Of a stretch of 64,000 nt of DNA, positions 52,130-63,093 are shown piece by piece; the stretch's first letter is position 1; the number at the start of each line of letters is the position of its first letter. The translations under genes were made by a program, and so were the position numbers. Below the pieces are notes generated by a model that saw only the letters and a program-made list of their open reading frames with translations, ran no database searches and was not told the origin of the DNA. This DNA is from Druceiella hillmani (Eukaryota; Arthropoda; Insecta; Lepidoptera; Hepialidae). The DNA lies in the NCBI GenBank assembly GCA_039881145.1, contig JAYKKI010000016.1, forward strand, positions 10,778,501 through 10,842,500, written 5' to 3'.

Positions 52130-55100
52130 GTATTCATCTTTCAGTAAACATCATATATGACTTCAATAACTATATTCCAATCCCATTATCGAACTAAAGG
52201 AGATTTTTGTTTTTTTTAATCAAAAACAAACAAAACGCAAACACCTTATCTATATTGTTATGTTTAAGAACTAACAAAATATGCTAGGATTATAATACAG
52301 ATAATGAAAATGGCACAAGAAACATTTGTGCAAGTACGCGTCTCTCTTTTTTTCCCCATTTTCCATTATTATCTTGAGATGGCTTTTGTGTAACAAATGA
52401 AAACATATTTATCTTCCTTATTTCCAAGCATATCTTTGCTCATTACTAGTGTATTGAAATTACTAACACCAAAAATTGGAAGATATTACTCATAGCGAAG
52501 TCTGTAATTATGTATGTTGATTGTGTTTCAATAACCATTATATTCCGCCATAAATATATGGACATAATATATAGTAATGTCAGTAACTTCATTTTGATAT
52601 TAGCCACTGTCTTTTCGTGTTTCTGAATGCTTTGTTTTTATCCCAGCCTATTTCACATACAACGATGGACAACCAAGGCCTACAGTATCAGGTGGCCCCC
52701 TGGTCGGCAAGTACATATTCGAACAGCTCCATTTCCACTGGTCCGTAGACGAGGTCTCTGGATGTGAACATATCGTCGATGGCAGAGGGTAAGAATACAA
52801 TTCAATAAATATCACCAAATGTTTGTGGAACAAGTGCTAAATAAATTGCAACAACTTCAAATGTCAACATCTGAAATGGAGCTTATTCTATATTATATTC
52901 AATGGACCGTAATAAATAATTCACAAATTTATTCACTCCATATCCGTCCTATCATTAGATAGGATATTATCATAGGTTAGGTATTTAATCACCCTTCACA
53001 TTATTAAATTGTAACAAAATGTAACTCTAAAAATCTATATAGATATTGAATAAATATCTCAAAATAGTTTTCACTTATTGCACTAAAGGGAAAAGGAATA
53101 ATACAATTTCTTGAATAGTTTTTTTTTTAATTGAAATTAATTGTGCACGGTAAATTCAAAAGTTCTATGAGTCCTTTTAATAAAAAACCCATTCTATACT
53201 ACATTGCAACGTTTTTTGTTAAATAAAAACATAAAAACAGTTTTATTTTATTTCATACTACATTGCAACTTTCTTTATATATTTCTTGAGTAGTATATAT
53301 ATTCACTAAAAGGCTTCACAAATTTGTTTTTAAAATAAAACTATAATTCATCACATTGTTGAATTTTTAAACATAGCTTTGATTTTGGGAAACAAAAGGT
53401 TAGTTTGCTTCGATTTCAGTCGAAACAAACTAACCATGAACGACATAATATGCGCACGCTTTTAATAACGCAGATACCTGATATTTCTGACAAGATTTTT
53501 ATGTTAAGGCTATAATATATCGGCCAGTAAATTCTCTCACTTATCCTCCACTAGTGAGTCTCAACAATTTATAAAGTTGTAAACCATTAGAAAATCTTTC
53601 TATGGCTTGAAAATTTATTACATTATGTTATTTTTACAATATACCTTTTTTTCACTGATGTACAGTTTTACCCTGTCGAAAAAGAAATTTAATTGCTACA
53701 GTCTGCTCGATATCTACAAATCGAGCAAACCAAATATAATGGCCACCCAACTTCAAACATCAATTCTTCATAAAATTATCAGATTTTATCGGACAGTCTC
53801 ATGAAGAATTGCTGTTTCGTCTTTTAAGTCTAAAATAGAGGTCCATTATTTTAATTAATATTTGTTTATACAAGTTCGCAACCACAATCCCTGATATAGA
53901 ATATGTTTGGCGTTAATGTTGTAGAAATTCATTATCACTTAATTGTTATTGACAACTAGATGAAACTATATATATTACATCTACTTTATTTAAATTATTA
54001 ACCACGCCATAGGTTTTGTATTGTGACAATACCTTCAGGTGGGCAATTTGAAGATATTTTGAATGTCTTGTTCTGTACTTATTTACTTGCATTGTAACCA
54101 ATTATATAAACTATACGACAAACTGACTGAACTGTAATAATTAACTATTTTTATTATGCGTTAAAAAAATAAATATGTTTTTATATTATTATAATATATT
54201 GAAATATCGTAGCTTACAACAGCTCTTAAACTAAATATCACTCCATAGGTATTTCCTTATGCATCGTCTATACTATTTATTTCAAACAATTTATAATCTA
54301 AAATGTTGACTAACAGAATTAGTGTGTAAATTCATTGGTCTATTTGTATGATCCATAAAAAATAAATACACTTATTTAAAGTTTTTTGCGTTTATGTCAA
54401 ATAAACATTAAAGTCAAAGTTGTTTTATGCAAATCAGCGTTATCGATGGGTACAAGGTACACATTTAAGTAAGTTGGTGGTTTTTTATACCGTCCCACAT
54501 CTTGTAATTTTAATTAAATTGATTACATTGAAAGACAGTTATAAAAGATTGTACGTGCCTACAATTTAGGTAAAGTTTACAGCTAAGACAATATTGAAAA
54601 CACGGAATATTTGGCCTTTAAAAGCACCAGTCTGCTGAATTAAACCCAAAAGCTTTTATGATTATTATAGCAAGCCGATGCTTTTATGTTCACAATTTTA
54701 TTCTTATTGTAATTTAGTTATAAGCCTGCTTGAAGAACTTGACATAATAAAGACGACGATATAATGGAAGAACATAGTAAATGCAATCATAAAGAAAAGT
54801 AAAGTATTCTCATGAAAAGACAGCGTTTGACTGAATTTGTTAAATTGTTACTTAGAATTTGATGGCGCATGAGGTCGTAAGCTCTGAAGAGCCGCATCTT
54901 GAGTTACAAATAAGTCACACCCGAAAAACTTACCTAATTATTTGATGCTTTGTTAATATTTCATGACAAGTTAGAAACTACACAATTTTTCATACTTATA
55001 TATTTACTAGTTTAATGGAACGATACAATTATTCCAATTTAAGCAATTTAAAAAACCAGTACAAGTAAATGCGAAGCGTTATTAATTTTTGTACTCAAAT

Positions 55101-55152
55101 AAAATTTCACAAAGTTATTATATATATATATATATATATATATACGTATGTG

Positions 55153-55184
<32 letters not shown>

Positions 55185-58100
55185 TAATTTCAAAAATTTT
55201 TAATTTGGTTCAAAATTTGTTTAACTACTAATAAAAACACATATGCTCTTCTTACTTAATTAGTAATCGATTGATATGTTGTACGATCTCTAATTAATTG
55301 TTTCTCAATTAAAATAATGATAAAATTTAGGGGTATTCCTTTCTAAATAAATCGTTTTAAATTACTCTCTTAATAGTGAAAAATCCAACTCAGTTTGAGG
55401 TAATATAAAACGCGGATTTTATTAGGCAAAATTTTGTAAATGAAAAAAACTATTATTCGACATCTCTTTACTCGACATCCACATGTATAAATTTCGCATG
55501 AAATTATAATACTAAACAAACACGCGAGCTATTGCCGGATACTTCCATTGTAGAATACCTTACTAGGTTTATTGAGACATAACAAAACAAAGAAAAAATA
55601 AGACATCACTCTGAAAAATAAATAAGTAAACAAATACTCTAAAAAGTTTGAATATTTTCCGCAGTAAAAACATTTTTAAACCTGCTAATATACAAAGGAT
55701 AATTATTAGAAATATTTAGAAGAAGACTTAAATATACATATAACGTAAAATACTCATTGTTTTGAACAAGTTTAAACTTAATATAATAAATTTCCGAAAT
55801 TAAGTTTGTTTCAGCAATTTCTTTTAAAGCTTAACAATCCACGGCATCACTGTAGACCCGAAATCCACAATACTTTATGTCTTTCAGACTATGTCTTTAT
55901 TTTTTGATGTAAGATATTCCTTACAAAAAATACGTATTTATCAATTTGTTCAGAGGAGACATCGATTGCTACTTCGTTATTAGTCGTCGAAATTACAATT
56001 CTTTATAACACTTCTTTTATTTAAAATAATTTTTCTTTGTAGGTCAATGCATTTTAATTTTATTTTATTCGTTAATACTTCTAACATACTTTTCCTCTAT
56101 TCTAACTTCTGTCGTCTTCTGGTTTTCTTCTTAATTAATGTAAAAAGTAAATAACGACAGTTTTGTCATTTCAATCTCTAACCAATAGGGTGACTTGCAA
56201 TTTAGTAACAATTTTGGAGAGAAATTTACTATGTATTTTCAATATTGTGCGTATCTAATTTCTGTTTACAATCGTGTAAAAACATTCAAATGCACCTTAT
56301 TGATTTATTTGAGGATTAATCAGCATGCAATGGATTTTATAAACAACAATTGTGTAAAGAGTATTTACACAAGTATAGTTATCAACAAAGACAATATGAA
56401 ACACATACGAATTTCACTATTCAACCACAGAATTTATCATAACCTTTTAGAGGGTTGGAGTATGCGAAGAGAAAACGTATATGATGACCTTATGAGAGTT
56501 TCTAGCTAAAATTAACCCTTAAAAATTCTCAAATCGCCTTTCTTAGCAGATTTATTTGATATATTTACGAATTTTGAAATTCATTTATTTGATATTCGAA
56601 TTAAATTTTATTGGGGATAACTATAATACAATTTAAATAAAATAAGTTTTTATTTAATTATAGGGCGGAAACTTATATTATCGTATTGCGAACATGCGTG
56701 TATATGCCACTGCGTATTTGCTAGTCTAACATGAAAAACAATGGATAATTCGGACTTCCCAAAAGCGGTTTCTACGAAAATGTTATCCTGACTTTATGAA
56801 GAACGTATTTGTAGGCTTACATTTTGTGAGAAGATATACACATTGCAAATCCACTTCCCATCTCTATATCTTACTTGTTAACTTTTTGTTATTATATTTA
56901 TTCCTTAATTTCAAATAATTGGTACCAATGAAAGTGCTTATAAAATTTAGAAATCGAGATATGAAAATTGTTACCTAACTCAGCCAGAGGCGTTAAAATG
57001 GTGATGAACAAAAAAAAATAAATTTGCTTTTCTTATTCCAAGCAAATTCACTTTATTTTATCGAAGACAGAAATATAATATCAAAATGAAAATAAAAGGA
57101 AATGTGTCTCTGTATCAGATGAATTTATTAAAGAAAACATTTCTAAACTATGTTATTGTTCAAAATCTTAGAAAAATAACTCTGAGTTGCACGTATTACA
57201 CATTGAATTTTATTTAAAATGCCTATTTTACATCTTCATAAGACAAATGTAAACCCACAACAACTAAAGCAACATCATTTCTATTTAAAACAGCTACGCA
57301 ATGGAAGCTCATTTTGTGCACTACAATGAGAAATATGGATCTCTTGAAAAAGCCGTTAATTATCCCGATGGCCTGGCTGTGGTTGGATTTCTGATCTCCG
57401 TTGGGGATAAGACTAATCCCAACTTCGAGGAATTTGCTGCTGCGGTGAGACAAATATCCTCTCCATCACAAAAGGCTGCTCTAAAGCCAGGTAAGTTGGT
57501 TACGAATAAAGAGTTGCGACTTTCATTTGTGGCACTACACGCCAATATAATCCATTATAAATATGTTCAAAATAATATAATTTAAATTTAATTTTTCACA
57601 AAATAAATAGAAATGGTCTCAATTTTTTTTTGTGTGAACAGGTCTCAATATTTTTACCGAAAAAGCTCTTCCATCGGACACACGAACGGTCATGTATTTT
57701 TTACGAAATTATATTAAGTTTACGAAAAATAACCCCCGTTCTGGCCATAATTGCAAGGACCAGTGTATTTATATATTCCTTAAAGACCCCAAATTAAAAG
57801 AATCTTTTGTTAAGGAGCGATGCAAGGAAACATTTTCATGACACTAGAGTTTTCAAAGTTAAGTCGCATATATTTTTAATAAAATAGCTTCTTGTTTCTT
57901 TCTCTCTATTTGAATTTTAATAAAATTTTTTATTATGGGCTTCTACTCTAAAAATAACATTTTTATTTTAAACAAAATCTTTACTAGAACGTATAAAACT
58001 TACCTAAATTTTAATAGAAAACATTTACTAGAACGTAAAAAACTTACCTAAATTTTAATATCGCAGACTAAATCTCAGTTTAACAATGAAATTAAATATC

Positions 58101-59285
58101 ATGAAACAAAATAAAAGTTGCATATCAAAACCAACAGGCATTTCAAATAAATTTGACTAGAACCTTTTTCTTTTAATTCGGCTTTAGTCGGGTTAAATTT
58201 TAACTAAACATAATAGAATATATTTTAAATAAATATTTTTTTTCTCTTTTTATTTCATGTACCCATTATTATATACCATTTGGTACTAAGGTTGTCAGTA
58301 ATTTTGACCGATTGGTATCTTCCACCAAAATTTTGAACTCTTGCAAACTGTCAACTGCCGCAAAAAGGATATTTTCTATCTAAACTTTTTTGTTTTAATC
58401 GATGTTTACCATCATTCAACGTAATAACGATATTAACAAATAATTATTAAATATGCCATTTTCGTAACAGTATATTAATCAAAGTCTGTCTTCGCAGTTA
58501 GCTTAGCCTGGATCAAGAAACCAGAATTATATAACACGTACTTCTCGTACAAGGGCTCCCTGACTACTCCGCCCTTCAATGAGTGCGTTACCTGGATCGT
58601 ACACGATACGCCTGTCGAGATAGGACCAGAGCAGGTATTGAATGAAGCAAATTAATTTTCATTGAAATAACTTTTTATTTATAAATTTTTTAAATAGCTT
58701 AATTAATTCGTAATTGAGGTAAGTTACACGTTACAGATGACGTTGATGATTTTAATTTGTAGCTAAGAGTTAACAGATAGATATATTCTGCAGAGATGAA
58801 TTTGACACGCTATAAACTTTCATTACTCCAGGTTTAGGCTTTCTGATTAATCTTTTGCTAAATACATTGCTTCATAAAAAAAAACAAAAATTGTGTTTGT
58901 CATTACACATCTTTAAATATAAGAGAGAATAGTGAGGTTAAGGAAATTAGGAAAAATTTTAAATGGAAAAAATATCTGGTAAATCGTTAGTAATACGTTT
59001 AATTAACATATCCAACTATTTATTTAAAGGTATAAAATGAAATCTATATGAAATTGTTCTACAAATTAGTGATATTTTTCGAAACGCATTTTTCCTTAAT
59101 GTATACATTATTTTATATTAATTCATAATTTTTAAGAAACAAAACTTTCTTTTTAGATTGCAGCTTTCCACGACTTGAAAAGTACAAGAGAGAAGACTAT
59201 TGAAAGGAACGTCCGTCCCACTCAGCGTTGCCCCAAAGGACACACGGTTCATTATGTTCATTCCTCGGCCAAATCAAAGCTTTAA
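51980..59285 (+). CDS. alpha-carbonic anhydrase gene, five exons found, 5' coding exon not assigned
   Basis: The encoded enzyme interconverts CO2 and bicarbonate at a zinc ion. Five exons join in consistent phases: 51980-52129 (ends phase 1), 52647-52788 (ends phase 2), 57294-57490 (ends phase 1), 58498-58634 (ends phase 0) and 59157-59285 with a TAA stop. Together they encode about 251 residues; the family usually has 260-300, so only a short N-terminus is missing. Seen: QSPI motif, QLHFHW (zinc ligands His94 and His96, CA II numbering), CEHIVDG (Glu106), MEAHFVHYN (Glu117 and His119), LAVVGF and SLTTPP (Thr199). The usual proton shuttle His64 is Gln (NTGQ), and TTPPC is TTPPF, so the disulphide Cys of secreted forms is absent. 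From this I infer a cytosolic enzyme with slower proton transfer. No GPI-type hydrophobic tail is present. Family assignment is very secure; the exact subtype is not. The start of the first listed exon is uncertain: in-frame alternatives are 51985 and 52012. Confidence 0.93.
52647..52788 (+). CDS. carbonic anhydrase exon B (zinc ligands His94 and His96)
   Basis: The exon begins after a pyrimidine-rich acceptor ending TTATCCCAG and encodes [14 protein letters not shown], then [17 protein letters not shown], then CEHIVDGRG. The two zinc-binding histidines are encoded at 52730-52732 and 52736-52738. Gln92, next to the first of them, and Glu106 are also conserved. The donor is GG|GTAAGA at 52789. 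The reverse-strand open frame over the same bases is only a shadow. Confidence 0.95.
53398..53435. repeat. hairpin with 16-base arms, loop TTTCAG
   Basis: GGTTAGTTTGCTTCGA pairs with TCGAAACAAACTAACC with a single mismatch. A shorter hairpin at 37645-37662 has the same TTTCAG loop between TTTCGG and CCGAAA. This one lies in the large second intron of the carbonic anhydrase gene. Confidence 0.75.
53899..54046 (-). mobile_element. Penelope-like repeat copy 4, single and diverged
   Basis: On the minus strand the copy reads CCCACCTGAAGG, an AT-rich stem, AAAAC, and then GCGTGGTTAA, ending at TTAACGCCAAACATATTC-like sequence. It is homologous to the copies near 42 kb but lies alone, in the second intron of the carbonic anhydrase gene. 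The core has A-to-G and G-to-A changes at conserved positions, so no ribozyme activity is expected. Confidence 0.55.
55119..55187. repeat. (TA)n microsatellite in carbonic anhydrase intron 2
   Basis: About 69 bases of TA with CG and TG interruptions. Confidence 0.96.
57294..57490 (+). CDS. carbonic anhydrase exon C (third zinc ligand His119)
   Basis: A 4.5-kb intron separates this exon from the previous one. The split codon GG|C restores Gly, followed by [11 protein letters not shown] with the third zinc ligand at 57310-57312 and Glu117 just before it. Next come the core strand [11 protein letters not shown] and a helix ending [11 protein letters not shown]. The donor is a strong CAG|GTAAGT at 57491. 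The ATG at 57301 is an internal Met, not a start: the frame continues upstream into the previous exon. Read-through of this donor meets a TAA at 57583-57585 with an AATAAA at 57602-57607, so an intron-retained short form is also conceivable. Confidence 0.95.
57642..57841 (+). CDS. candidate alternative last exon inside the carbonic anhydrase gene
   Basis: After a long T-rich tract and the acceptor GTGAACAG, a reading frame of 66 codons, including the TGA at 57839-57841, runs in the same phase as the end of exon C. Spliced to exon C it would read ...LKPG followed by [16 protein letters not shown]. The peptide is basic and has three Cys (two of them in NCKDQC). It shows no resemblance to the alpha-carbonic anhydrase C-terminus. 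An AATAAA lies 37 bases after the stop. The isoform would keep the three zinc histidines but lose Thr199, the substrate-pocket floor and the C-terminal strands, so a catalytic role is unlikely. It could instead be an exon of a different nested gene, or a decayed duplicate. The splice signals, phase, codon quality and poly(A) signal are what I see; use as an exon is inferred. Confidence 0.55.
57878..57883 (+). promoter_or_regulatory. AATAAA polyadenylation signal of the alternative last exon
   Basis: A canonical AATAAA lies 37 bases downstream of the TGA of the alternative exon, followed by a T-rich stretch. In AT-rich DNA this hexamer is common by chance, so it supports the exon only weakly. 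Confidence 0.4.
57981..58060. repeat. two-unit tandem duplication, period 44
   Basis: TTACTAGAACGTATAAAACT followed by TACCTAAATTTTAATA occurs at 57981 and again at 58025 with one or two changes. It lies in the third intron of the carbonic anhydrase gene, just after the alternative last exon. Confidence 0.85.
58498..58634 (+). CDS. carbonic anhydrase exon D (SLTTPP active-site motif)
   Basis: The acceptor CTGTCTTCGCAG is followed by [20 protein letters not shown] and then [15 protein letters not shown]. The ACT codon at 58563-58565 encodes Thr199, which orients the zinc-bound hydroxide in this family. The codon at 58575-58577 is Phe where secreted members have the Cys of the conserved disulphide. 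Trp209 in VTWIV is conserved. The exon ends in phase 0 after GPEQ, at the donor GTATTG. Confidence 0.95.
59157..59285 (+). CDS. carbonic anhydrase last exon E
   Basis: The T-rich acceptor CTTTCTTTTTAG leads into [18 protein letters not shown], followed by VRPTQ, the equivalent of the family's NFRPxQ motif. A short basic tail ends AKSKL before the TAA at 59283-59285. There is no hydrophobic tail and no further cysteine pair suited to a disulphide, which agrees with a soluble intracellular enzyme. Confidence 0.92.
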   Translation: MAAFHDLKSTREKTIERNVRPTQRCPKGHTVHYVHSSAKSKL

Positions 59286-59418
59286 GCATCGTCCAAGAAA
59301 ATGTCGTTTTGTTCAAGTTCAATATGTACTCCAACACAAAAACAAATATCAAATTTTTATTATGCTTTAGTTATTTAATTTTATAAATAGTGGTAAATTT
59401 CCTGTATTTTTTGTGACC

Positions 59419-59424
59419 ATTAAA
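59419..59424 (+). promoter_or_regulatory. ATTAAA polyadenylation signal of carbonic anhydrase
   Basis: ATTAAA, the commonest variant signal, occurs about 135 bases after the stop codon. No AATAAA was seen between the stop and the (TA)n array starting at 59463. Confidence 0.35.
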
Positions 59425-59459
59425 GAACAATAGCGTGATAATAACAGATGTAGTCCATC

Positions 59460-59462
<3 letters not shown>

Positions 59463-59517
<55 letters not shown>
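59463..59517. repeat. (TA)n microsatellite just after carbonic anhydrase
   Basis: Fifty-five bases of TA, beginning about 180 bases after the stop codon and 40 bases after the likely poly(A) signal. Confidence 0.97.
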
Positions 59518-59519
<2 letters not shown>

Positions 59520-61254
59520 TAATGTGAACTACGGTTGAATGTTTTAATTATTATGTATAAGGGACTAAAGTAATATGAACACCATATATTTTTTTCAGTA
59601 CTTTCATGCAATATTAAGTATTAATGAGTATGTGTTACGAAATATAGGTTAATATGATTTAAAGAATGAATTTTGATAGTAATATAGAAGAATTGGCAAT
59701 TGTGAAAAAATATTGGTTAGCAAAAAGTGATATGGGTGGAATATAGGATTTGTTTTGTTCTAGACGACTAACAAAACTTAAAACGTATTATTTTTTTTAA
59801 TATACCTGTAAGAGTAACAAACAATGCAAAATAATTTCAATTTTATTACACGGCTATATATATTACATTACTCAAATGATGATAAAATTTCTGCACTTGC
59901 TATATTTTTGTCTTCAATAGTTCCATAATATTTTTGAATACAAGCAGCGATACAAATCGTAATTTACGATGAATAAATGAAAATAAATAACCATCGCCAT
60001 CTACATATCATTTGTTTCTTTATATCATGTTAAGTAATCGCATGATTACTTAGTTCCAAATTTACGTTCTTGTGTGGTCATATGATATATTATTCAACAA
60101 ATACTCATTTGCATCTACGACATACGCTGACAAGTTATTTAACAACTTCAAAGCAAACGAAGGGGCTTTATCAATAAACATTTTAGTTATCATTTAAAAG
60201 ATTATAACTTTATCCTAATTATGTCTTTTTTCAATTTAAAATGTATGTATACAAGTATGTAATGTAAGCCAACCTATTTGTATTGATATATTTTACATGT
60301 GTTGAGTATTACTTATAAGATAATTTTTTTAATTCTCATAAGTTATTGCAGTTTTTCACGTCACTATATATTTTAACTTTTATTATTTTGGTTAGCTACA
60401 TAGTATTGCTCTTAAAGCAGTGAGTATATTTTAGGAGTTTTGTACATAATAATTTATAAATTAGTAAATAAGTGATGAGTGATAAACTACGTCCACTGAC
60501 AAAAAATACTGAAGAAATCCATTCTCTTCACCGAAATAAATTGATAATCAATTAATTACATTATCATTATAATAAAATATTTTCATAAATTTTACAATTT
60601 AGAAATTACTAGTGACTAGGTGTATGTGTATATACTATTGGGTTAAATACCTAAAAACAAATCTATTTAAAAAACTCGATATGTATGACCTAGAGTTGCG
60701 AAAACGCAATATAGTTCATAACACGATTGTAATAAAAAGAGTATTAAAAAGTCTTATTGTATATTACATGTAACATACTTTTTATATACGTTTCCAGAAT
60801 TTACATGATGTTAATCAAAATATTAAAACTGTTACTAATAGATTGTGTTCGTTTTTGTTAAATGTGTATCCGATTTACTTCAAAATATTTGAAAAAATTC
60901 AATCCAAACTAAATCTGGTTCATTATAAAAATGTTCATTTCGACCTTGAAATACAGAACATATTAAATGATCACTTTTAACATATTAAATGATAACAAGT
61001 ACATTAAATAATGAGCACATAAGACATGTACAAATAAAATAAAGCAAATTAACGCAAACGCACAAAACATTCACCAAAATATATAATTTTTACTTCTTCT
61101 TCTTTAGTCAGATAAACATCAGAAAAATATGACAATAGATGTAAATGCATCTGAAATACAATCTGCTCTTACTTTGTAGTTGACTGTATTCATGAGGTTT
61201 TTGTTTTGTTGTGTGCTACGCCAAACAAAGAAATCAGGCGAGTTTTACGATTTT
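59518..61254. other. non-coding DNA, nothing recognised
   Basis: AT-rich intergenic DNA downstream of carbonic anhydrase, with no repeats or exons noted. Confidence 0.5.
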
Positions 61255-61375
61255 TTTGTGAACGCAGAATGAGCATGCTGCGATATACTCTCCCCGTCCG
61301 AAACCCCTAAGGTGACTGAAAGGGAAATGTTCTCGTCCAATAACGAGCCCTAGTGGCAATATAACACGCTATAAC
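61255..61375. other. GC-richer patch related to the island at 35.8 kb
   Basis: Within an otherwise AT-rich 2.7-kb tract, this patch has CTCTCCCCGTCCGAAACCCC and then the ACGAGCCC...GTGGCAAxATA motif shared with 35.88 kb. The minus strand reads GCCACTAGGG, which resembles the first half of a CTCF site. No coding potential is evident. Confidence 0.35.
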
Positions 61376-62194
61376 ATGGGAAATACAGTTCCTTAATATA
61401 ACGAAAATTAATTTATATTTGGAAAACGCTTAGTATGATCATTGCATGTTAGTAAAGAATTAATTTTAGTATAGATTCCATTGATATAAGTGTAAAAATA
61501 ATTGAAAAAATTAAAAAAAATTTCGAAACATAATTTATTTCAACAATAAACTTTATTCAGAGAAATTTTACTTATGTTTTTGTTAAAGGTACTCATTTGT
61601 CATATAATCTATAGTCCGTTCAAATTGAAGATGGAATGTTTATAAACAATCACTTTTGACAGTTCAGGTATTGCAAACCTTTTTCTTCCATTCACGTTAG
61701 TAATTTAATGTGGATTTATTTGTGATTAAAATTTTTTTTTTATTAGTGTACACATTTACACTGTATACATACGTAACTTATATTATATAGGTTATATTTT
61801 ATATTTAAGAGAAATTCAAATAAGTAAGATGCGTTTCGAAAAATTTATAAATATTATATAAAAAATATATAATAATACCAACAAAATTCCTCTCATACTT
61901 AATCCAGGCTTGAGACTGGCAGTCTTAAAGACTAGCGTATTTAAAAAGTTGTTGGTAGCCAAATCTCTACTATTAATTCACCCTTGGCAAACCTTCATCA
62001 ACTATCATACTAACAAATAATACTTTATTAGTAATAGTAGCTTAACGAAATGTTAGTTAGAATACAGAAAATGAAATTATTACAAAATAAAACAAGTATT
62101 ACTTAATTTTCAAGAAATAACTAAAACAACTTTTAAAAACATGAAATACACTGATGTGTAAAAATAAACCAAATACGTTAACATTCTAAAGAAA

Positions 62195-62520
62195 ATAATT
62201 CAACAATTACATCACAAAGAACTCAAAATATTTATTATAAATACACAAAATACACTAATATTTCACATTACTATATAGAAATACACTCATATTTCATAGA
62301 AAAATTTCACTATAGTGTTGCAATCAAATCATAATGAACTTAATACACAAAATACATATTCATATTTAAAAAAACGACAAATACTTTTTTATTTGATAGA
62401 AAACAATTAACCACAGTGCACATGAACATGAATCACATCACAATGAACTTAAAACGTGAAATCACTAGAATATTTAATATAAATACACTACATACATCAT
62501 AACAATTACAGATTATCACA
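62195..62520. repeat. degenerate tandem repeat beside the transposase pseudogene
   Basis: An AATGAACT-like box preceded by ATCACA recurs at about 62216, 62333 and 62442 and is followed by AAATACAC-rich DNA. That gives three poor copies of 109-117 bp. The array ends where the transposase pseudogene's stop begins and may be that element's 3' non-coding end. Confidence 0.4.
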
Positions 62521-62521
62521 C

Positions 62522-63093
62522 TTATATCACAGAAATATCAGATTCTGAAGTATCAGATTCTGCGCTTTTTCTATTGCGTTTCTGGTATGTGAATTTCAAT
62601 TTCTTTAAAATATTGTAGAATGTCGTCCTTTTGAAATAAGGTAAGGCCTCATCGTTGTTCACCTCCATAAGAACCTGTCGATCGTAGGTAGTTCATTTTT
62701 AAAAGAAAAAGTATGGACTTTAAATCTAATCACGCTCAGCTCTAGATCATCCAATTTTTCAAATTTTGTCAATCTTGGCGGGTGCGGCAAAGGCCGCTCG
62801 CCTTTGCCGCACGTGCACGTGATGCGACCTCCTTCTATATTCCCGAACTATATTGTACACTGTGCTTAGACCAACACCGGTAATTTCAGCCATTTGCTTT
62901 GCTATTTTTTGTAAATGTGTTTTTCCTTGGGCGTAATCTTTTCTACGTACTTATATACGTTTATTAAAGTGGTTTTTTCTTTCGAGCTTAAAGCATTCTT
63001 CTTAGAGCATTTCTTCATGGGCGATGAAAATGTAATACAAAGTAATGAAAACAATTTACAAAACGCCAAAAAATCAGCGAGCAATAATTGCAA
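62522..63093 (-). pseudogene. Tc1/mariner-type transposase, N-terminal part, frameshifted
   Basis: The minus strand starts MKKCSKKNALSSKEKTTL at 63018 and reaches a TAG after a run of six A. A one-base shift continues into KQMAEITGVGLSTVYNIVRE, a helix-turn-helix of the paired-like DNA-binding domain. A second shift gives LDDLELSVIR and, after a TGA, VNNDEALPYFKRTTFYNIL and KKLKF, ending with a TAA at 62522-62524. This order of segments is typical of an insect transposase-like family with an N-terminal HTH and a downstream DDE domain. The DDE catalytic domain is absent here. Two frameshifts and one stop make it a pseudogene. An upstream extension to 63093 is open but has no supporting motif. 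Confidence 0.65.

Larger units (their letters stand above)
52789..57293 (+). other. second intron of carbonic anhydrase
   Basis: A 4.5-kb intron with GT...AG ends. It contains the hairpin at 53398, the minus-strand Penelope-like fragment at 53899 and the TA array at 55119. A 104-codon frame at 56195-56509 has no protein features and is probably chance. Confidence 0.85.

Noticed and set aside
56195..56509. 104-codon frame in carbonic anhydrase intron 2
   Set aside because: It begins without a convincing ATG context, has low-complexity Asn/Ile-rich content, and such lengths are expected by chance in 64 kb.
57223..57545. Minus-strand frames over carbonic anhydrase exon C, and similarly 52648-52833
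   Set aside because: They are shadows of the plus-strand coding exons, which have phase, splice sites and active-site motifs.
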